From Devosia sp. (lineage in GTDB: Bacteria; Pseudomonadota; Alphaproteobacteria; Rhizobiales; Devosiaceae), in assembly GCF_030689745.1 (NCBI RefSeq), contig NZ_JAUYGL010000083.1, positions 1-35,280 of the forward strand: DNA of 35,280 bases, written 5' to 3'. Below are positions 31,811 through 35,280 of this stretch, piece by piece. How positions within the stretch are numbered: position 1 is the stretch's first letter; each line of letters starts with the position of its first letter. The translations under genes were made by a program, and so were the position numbers. The notes under the pieces were generated by a model, which saw only the letters and a list, made by a program, of their open reading frames with translations, was not told where the DNA came from and did not search any database.

Positions 31811-32959
31811 ATGGCCCTCTATCAAGCTCCGTCATTTGAAGCCCTTGAGCGGCTGAGCCGCAGTCGCGACGCCGATCTGGCGCGGCGCGAACTGCTCGAA
31901 GTGGACCGCATTCGCGGCCGCGGCGCGCAGAGCAATCGCAGTGGCCGCTTTGAAAAGCAGACCCGCGAATCCTTTGACGATGGCTGGGACAATGTCGAGC
32001 CGCTGTCGATCTTTGAAACGGTCGAGCATGCCGAACGCGCCAAGACCATCATCACCTCAAATGACAGTCCCGACATCGGTTTCGAGCGCTCGATCAACGC
32101 CTATCGTGGCTGCGAGCATGGCTGTTCCTATTGCTATGCCCGGCCAACGCACGCCTTTCTGGGCCATTCGGCCGGGGTCGAGTTCGAGCGCGATATCTAT
32201 GTGAAGACCAATGCCGTCGAGGCGCTGCGGGCTGAGCTGTCGGCCAAGAGCTATCGGGTCAAGCCCATTGCCATGGGCACCAATACCGACCCCTACCAGC
32301 CGGCCGAGCGCAAGCACAAGCTGACGCGCGGCATTCTCGAAGTGATGCTGGAGACCCGGCACCCGGTGATGATCACCACCAAGTCCTCGCTGATCATCCG
32401 CGATCTCGACCTGCTGAGCGAACTGGCCAAGCTGGGCCTGGTCAAGGTCGCCATTTCGATGACCTCGATGGACCACAAGCTGAGCCGCCGCATGGAGCCG
32501 CGCGCCTCCTCCCCGGCCCGCCGGCTGGAGGCTATCCGGCTGCTGAGCGAAGCCGGCGTGCCGGTGGCGGTGTTTGCCTCGCCGATGATCCCGGCGATCA
32601 ACGATATGGAGCTCGAACGCATTCTCGATGCCGCGGCGGCACAGGGGGCGAGCAGCGCGCAGATGATCCTGCTGCGCCTGCCGGGCGAGGTGCGCGACGT
32701 GTTCCGCGAATGGCTGTTGCGGCATTTCCCCGATCGGGTGCGCCATGTGCTGTCGCTGGTGCGCGATACGCGCGGCGGCAAGGATTATGACAGCCGCTTC
32801 GGCACCCGCATGACGGGCGAAGGCCCCTATGCCACGCTGCTGCGCCAGCGCTTCGACAAGGCGCGGGAGCGCTATGGGCTCGATGGCAAGCTGCCCGGCC
32901 TGCGCAATGACCTGTTCACGCCGCCCCAGCTCGAAAGCGCGCAGATGAGCCTGTTCTAG
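31811..32959 (+). CDS. PA0069-family radical SAM protein (photoproduct-lyase-like)
   Basis: The product has 382 residues. AGGAG nine bases upstream fixes the ATG at 31811; the frame back to 31652 runs through the promoter. The radical SAM motif is RGCEHGCSYCYARP, with C101, C105 and C108 as ligands of the 4Fe-4S cluster that splits S-adenosylmethionine. The flanking NAYRGC and PTHAFLG, then MGTNTDPYQPAE and ITTKSSLI, are typical of the PA0069/Rv2578c family, related to spore photoproduct lyase. The true reaction is not established. The upstream LexA box and EcfG promoter suggest induction by DNA damage and general stress, in keeping with a DNA-repair role. Its TAG interlocks with the stop of the convergent HAD gene in CTAG. 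Confidence 0.92.
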   Translation: MALYQAPSFEALERLSRSRDADLARRELLEVDRIRGRGAQSNRSGRFEKQTRESFDDGWDNVEPLSIFETVEHAERAKTIITSNDSPDIGFERSINAYRGCEHGCSYCYARPTHAFLGHSAGVEFERDIYVKTNAVEALRAELSAKSYRVKPIAMGTNTDPYQPAERKHKLTRGILEVMLETRHPVMITTKSSLIIRDLDLLSELAKLGLVKVAISMTSMDHKLSRRMEPRASSPARRLEAIRLLSEAGVPVAVFASPMIPAINDMELERILDAAAAQGASSAQMILLRLPGEVRDVFREWLLRHFPDRVRHVLSLVRDTRGGKDYDSRFGTRMTGEGPYATLLRQRFDKARERYGLDGKLPGLRNDLFTPPQLESAQMSLF

Positions 32960-33654
32960 GCCCCGCCCTGGGCGGTGGCGGGCCTGCGCAGCCAGGTGCC
33001 GATGAAGTCCAGCACGGCCGGATCGTCATAGCCATCAGCGGTGAGCACCGCGCCGGCGGCGCGCAATTGCGCATCGTCGAGGCTGGTGCGCATGCCGATA
33101 GTGGCCAGACCAGCGGCGGTTGCCGAAGCGATGCCGGTGCGCGAATCCTCGAAGGCGACAGAAACGGCGGCATCGGCGCCCAGCAGCCGCAGCCCTTCGA
33201 GATAGGGCAGCGGATGGGGCTTGCCATGCGCCAGTTCCGCGCCGATCACCAGGGCCTTGAAGCGATGGGTGATCCCAAGCCCGTCAAGGATCAGCTCGGC
33301 ATTGGCGCGCGGCGCATTGGTCACTGCCGCCATCGCGATGCCGGCGGCATCGGCCAGATCGAGCAGGGCAAACAGCCCGGGGACAGCGTGGATGGAGGAG
33401 GCTGCCAGATCGCGGAACAGCGCTTCCTTGGCGTCGAGCACGGCCATGCCTTGGGCGGCAGACAGATCGGGCAGCAGCGTGCGGGCAATGTCGACATTGG
33501 CGAGGCCCTGCAGTTCGCGGGCAAAGCGTGCGCGGTCAAAATGGTGACCGAAGGGTGCAAAGGCGCGGTTGAAGGCCTCCAGGTGCACCGGATCGGTATC
33601 GGCCAGCGTGCCATCGATATCAAACAGCAGCGCGGCGCCGGGCGTCGGGGTCAT
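32956..33654 (-). CDS. HAD-family phosphatase (beta-phosphoglucomutase-like)
   Basis: The product has 232 residues. HAD motif I is LLFDIDGTLADTD (D12 nucleophile, D14 acid/base), motif II is the Thr in AVTNAP, motif III the Lys in HGKPHPLPY, and motif IV FEDSRTG. A helical cap lies between motifs I and II, as in the phosphoglycolate phosphatase / beta-phosphoglucomutase group. The substrate is unknown. The ATG at 33654 gives the proper start of motif I; the frame continues to 33795 but overlaps the upstream gene. It follows an exported-protein gene after 31 bases and ends interlocked with the radical SAM gene. Confidence 0.9.
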   Translation of the reverse strand: MTPTPGAALLFDIDGTLADTDPVHLEAFNRAFAPFGHHFDRARFARELQGLANVDIARTLLPDLSAAQGMAVLDAKEALFRDLAASSIHAVPGLFALLDLADAAGIAMAAVTNAPRANAELILDGLGITHRFKALVIGAELAHGKPHPLPYLEGLRLLGADAAVSVAFEDSRTGIASATAAGLATIGMRTSLDDAQLRAAGAVLTADGYDDPAVLDFIGTWLRRPATAQGGA

Positions 33655-33685
33655 GAAGGGTTCCGGGGTTTTGGAAGGGGCGTGG

Positions 33686-34285
33686 CTAGTATTGGGTGAC
33701 CTTGCGGGCGAACGCAGCCATGAAATCGATCGAGGCGAGCACGCCCTGCAGCGACAGTCGCACCGTGTGGGTGCTGCGTTCGGCGCTGGCGGCATCTATC
33801 AAGGGGACGGTCAGGGTCATGGCATTGCGCTGTTTCATCTTCTCAAGCACCTCTGCCGTGCGGGCGGGGTCGACCACAAAGAACTGATTGAGCGTATTGT
33901 GGCGGGTTTCGAGGTCGCTGGCAAAATCGAGGCGTATGGTGGTGTCACCGGCAAAGCTCAGCTCCAGCATTCCGCTGGTGTCGGTCTGCGCGTCATCGAG
34001 GGCAATGGTCACGGCAATATCGTGCGCACCAGTCAGGCGATTGCGCAGCACGGTCAGCTTGTAGGCTGGCTGGCCGGCGTCGTTGAGCTGCTGACTGCCG
34101 GTGCTGGCGAAACAGGAATAGCCATAATAATCAGCCGCTCCCTCGTCGATCACATCGGGGCACGCCGCCAGCCAGTCGCGATGATATTCGCGCCATTCGC
34201 CAAAGGGATGATGGAAGGGCTCGGCGGCGATAGGGACTGCGCAGGCGAAAGCAGCGAAAAGTACGATGCCGGTCCGGAAAATCAT
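33686..34285 (-). CDS. Exported protein of unknown function
   Basis: The product has 199 residues. From the ATG at 34285 it starts with a signal peptide (MIFRTGIVLFAAFACAVPIAA, then EPFHHPFGEW). The mature part has DWLAAC and YGYSC near its start, which could form a disulfide, then a long beta-rich domain and a C-terminal VRLSLQGVLASIDFMAAF segment. The arrangement vaguely recalls the IalB family of small periplasmic proteins, but this is a weak impression. It precedes the HAD gene by 31 bases on the same strand and diverges from the DUF4180 gene. Confidence 0.7.
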   Translation of the reverse strand: MIFRTGIVLFAAFACAVPIAAEPFHHPFGEWREYHRDWLAACPDVIDEGAADYYGYSCFASTGSQQLNDAGQPAYKLTVLRNRLTGAHDIAVTIALDDAQTDTSGMLELSFAGDTTIRLDFASDLETRHNTLNQFFVVDPARTAEVLEKMKQRNAMTLTVPLIDAASAERSTHTVRLSLQGVLASIDFMAAFARKVTQY

Positions 34286-34372
34286 CTGTTTCTCTTGTTC
34301 TGGCGCCCCCCCGGCAGCCACTACTATACCCATAGCCTGGGCTCGTCACAGGGTTAAGTCAGGGAGATCGAC

Positions 34373-34729
34373 ATGATTGTCACCGCGCACAAGGGTATCG
34401 TCATCTGCGAACTCCCGCCCGAGGGCGGCCTGCTGGGGGCAGACCTGACCGGCCCCGACCTCATCGGGGAGACCTATGCCGCCGACCCCGACATTATTGT
34501 CGTGCCGGTGTCCCGGCTGGCGCCCGGCTTTCTCGATCTGCAAACGCGCCTTGCCGGCGAGGTGTTCCAGAAGATGGAACAATATGGCCGGCGCCTGGTG
34601 ATCCAGGGCGACATTGCCACCGCCATTGCGTCCAGCAAGGCGCTGCACGATTTCGTCCACGAGACCAACCGCCGCGGCCATCACCTGTTCGTGCCCGATG
34701 GTGAAGCTCTGCTCGCCCGGCTCGCTTGA
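34373..34729 (+). CDS. DUF4180 family protein
   Basis: The product has 118 residues, matching the length of DUF4180 proteins. The family-like features are a central FLDLQTRLAGEVFQKMEQYGRRLVIQGDI (about 53-81) and a following SKALHDFVHETNRRGHHLFV. AGGGAG six or seven bases upstream supports the ATG. It is a small soluble protein, probably alpha/beta, with no known activity. rnhB begins 30 bases after its stop on the same strand. Confidence 0.82.
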   Translation: MIVTAHKGIVICELPPEGGLLGADLTGPDLIGETYAADPDIIVVPVSRLAPGFLDLQTRLAGEVFQKMEQYGRRLVIQGDIATAIASSKALHDFVHETNRRGHHLFVPDGEALLARLA

Positions 34730-34759
34730 CTTGAACAGCGCCAGGACGATGCTGCGACC

Positions 34760-35280
34760 ATGCTGATCGATTCGCCGCCCCAGACCGCTCCCGACTACAG
34801 CCATGAGGCCTGGCTCCAGGCCCGGGGCGCCCGCGTGGTTGCCGGTGTCGACGAGGCGGGACGTGGTCCCCTGGCCGGTCCGGTCGTGGTGGCAGCGGTG
34901 GTGCTCGACCCGGCCGCCATTCCCGCCGGGCTCAATGATTCCAAAAAGCTCAGCCAGGAGCAGCGCGAAATCCTGTTTGAGCTGGTATTCGCTTCGGCCC
35001 TGGCGATCAGTGTGGTGGTGGCCCCGCCGTCGATCATCCTGGCGCGCAATATTCGCGGCGCGACGCTGTGGGGCATGGCCCAGGCCGCCTGCGGGCTCAG
35101 CCTGCGGCCGGACCGGGTATTGATTGATGGTCGTGACGTGCCGCTGGGCCTGCCCTGCGATGGGCTGGCGCTGATTGGCGGCGATGGTCGCAGCGTGTCG
35201 ATTGCCGCCGCCTCGATTGTCGCCAAGGTGACGCGCGACCGGATGTGCGCGATCATGGATTGCGACGCGCCGGCCTTCGG
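34760..35280 (+). CDS. rnhB: Ribonuclease HII (5' part)
   Basis: RNase HII removes single ribonucleotides and RNA stretches from DNA duplexes. The frame is open from the ATG at 34760 to the window end (173 codons visible). The N-terminal motif VVAGVDEAGRGPLAGPVVVAAV carries D31 and E32 and the GRG loop that reads the ribonucleotide. LNDSKKLS follows, then LIDGRDVP and the AAASIVAKVTRDRM segment, all in the expected order. The 3' end, including the last part of the fold, lies beyond the window. An AGGA lies 13 bases upstream. rnhA is in the same window, so both RNase H types are present. Confidence 0.96.
   Translation, partial: MLIDSPPQTAPDYSHEAWLQARGARVVAGVDEAGRGPLAGPVVVAAVVLDPAAIPAGLNDSKKLSQEQREILFELVFASALAISVVVAPPSIILARNIRGATLWGMAQAACGLSLRPDRVLIDGRDVPLGLPCDGLALIGGDGRSVSIAAASIVAKVTRDRMCAIMDCDAPAF

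Overview
The window is a GC-rich, gene-dense chromosomal stretch of about 35 kb. It has the look of an alphaproteobacterium of the order Hyphomicrobiales, most likely Devosia or a close relative; this is an inference. It rests on the rhizobial-type neighbourhood of a dihydroorotase-like protein, YgfZ and an HD hydrolase, on a split glyQ/glyS glycyl-tRNA synthetase next to a PPDK-like gene, on an ETF-ubiquinone oxidoreductase, and on promoter motifs that fit alphaproteobacterial EcfG and LexA. I see no insertion sequence, phage, CRISPR array, rRNA or tRNA. The window cuts a gene at each end: the 3' end of an unknown gene at the left and the 5' part of rnhB at the right.

Layout. 1-1.0 kb: the tail of an unknown gene and a small, very hydrophilic protein. 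1.1-2.6 kb: a divergent MarR regulator / epoxide-hydrolase-like pair with three copies of one operator between them. 2.7-5.6 kb: dihydroorotase-like protein, ygfZ and HD phosphohydrolase. 5.7-8.0 kb: cell-envelope genes (small exported protein, SleB-type wall hydrolase, VasI/TagO-like protein). 8.1-10.4 kb: a PPDK-like enzyme with a shortened N-terminal half. 10.5-12.4 kb: ispH, a GNAT acetyltransferase and rnhA, overlapping. 12.4-14.0 kb: DUF808 membrane protein and a small secreted protein. 14.0-21.5 kb: a long minus-strand run, trmN6-like, S49 peptidase, small membrane protein, glyQ, lemA, DUF2207 and glyS. 21.6-27.0 kb: long-chain polyprenyl diphosphate synthase, ispE, a TPR protein and ETF-QO. 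27.1-31.4 kb: family-4-like uracil-DNA glycosylase, an MFS carrier overlapping moaB, and a DHA2 drug exporter with a clear intrinsic terminator. 31.4-35.3 kb: a PA0069-type radical SAM protein, HAD phosphatase, an exported protein, DUF4180 and rnhB.

Shared themes. Isoprenoid supply is represented by ispH, ispE and a polyprenyl synthase. Nucleic-acid upkeep is represented by RNases HI and HII, a uracil-DNA glycosylase and a photoproduct-lyase-like radical SAM protein. Translation is represented by both GlyRS subunits and a tRNA methyltransferase-like protein.

The observations most worth following are regulatory and enzymatic. The radical SAM gene is preceded by a perfect alphaproteobacterial LexA box directly abutting a perfect EcfG-type promoter. 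The MarR/hydrolase intergenic region has three phased operators, one of them inside a promoter spacer. The dihydroorotase-like enzyme has a Gln in place of the first metal-binding His. The PPDK-like enzyme keeps its phospho-transfer and PEP domains but has a reduced ATP-binding half. The uracil-DNA glycosylase lacks two of the four expected cluster cysteines. Several convergent gene pairs end inside short palindromes that contain both stop codons.
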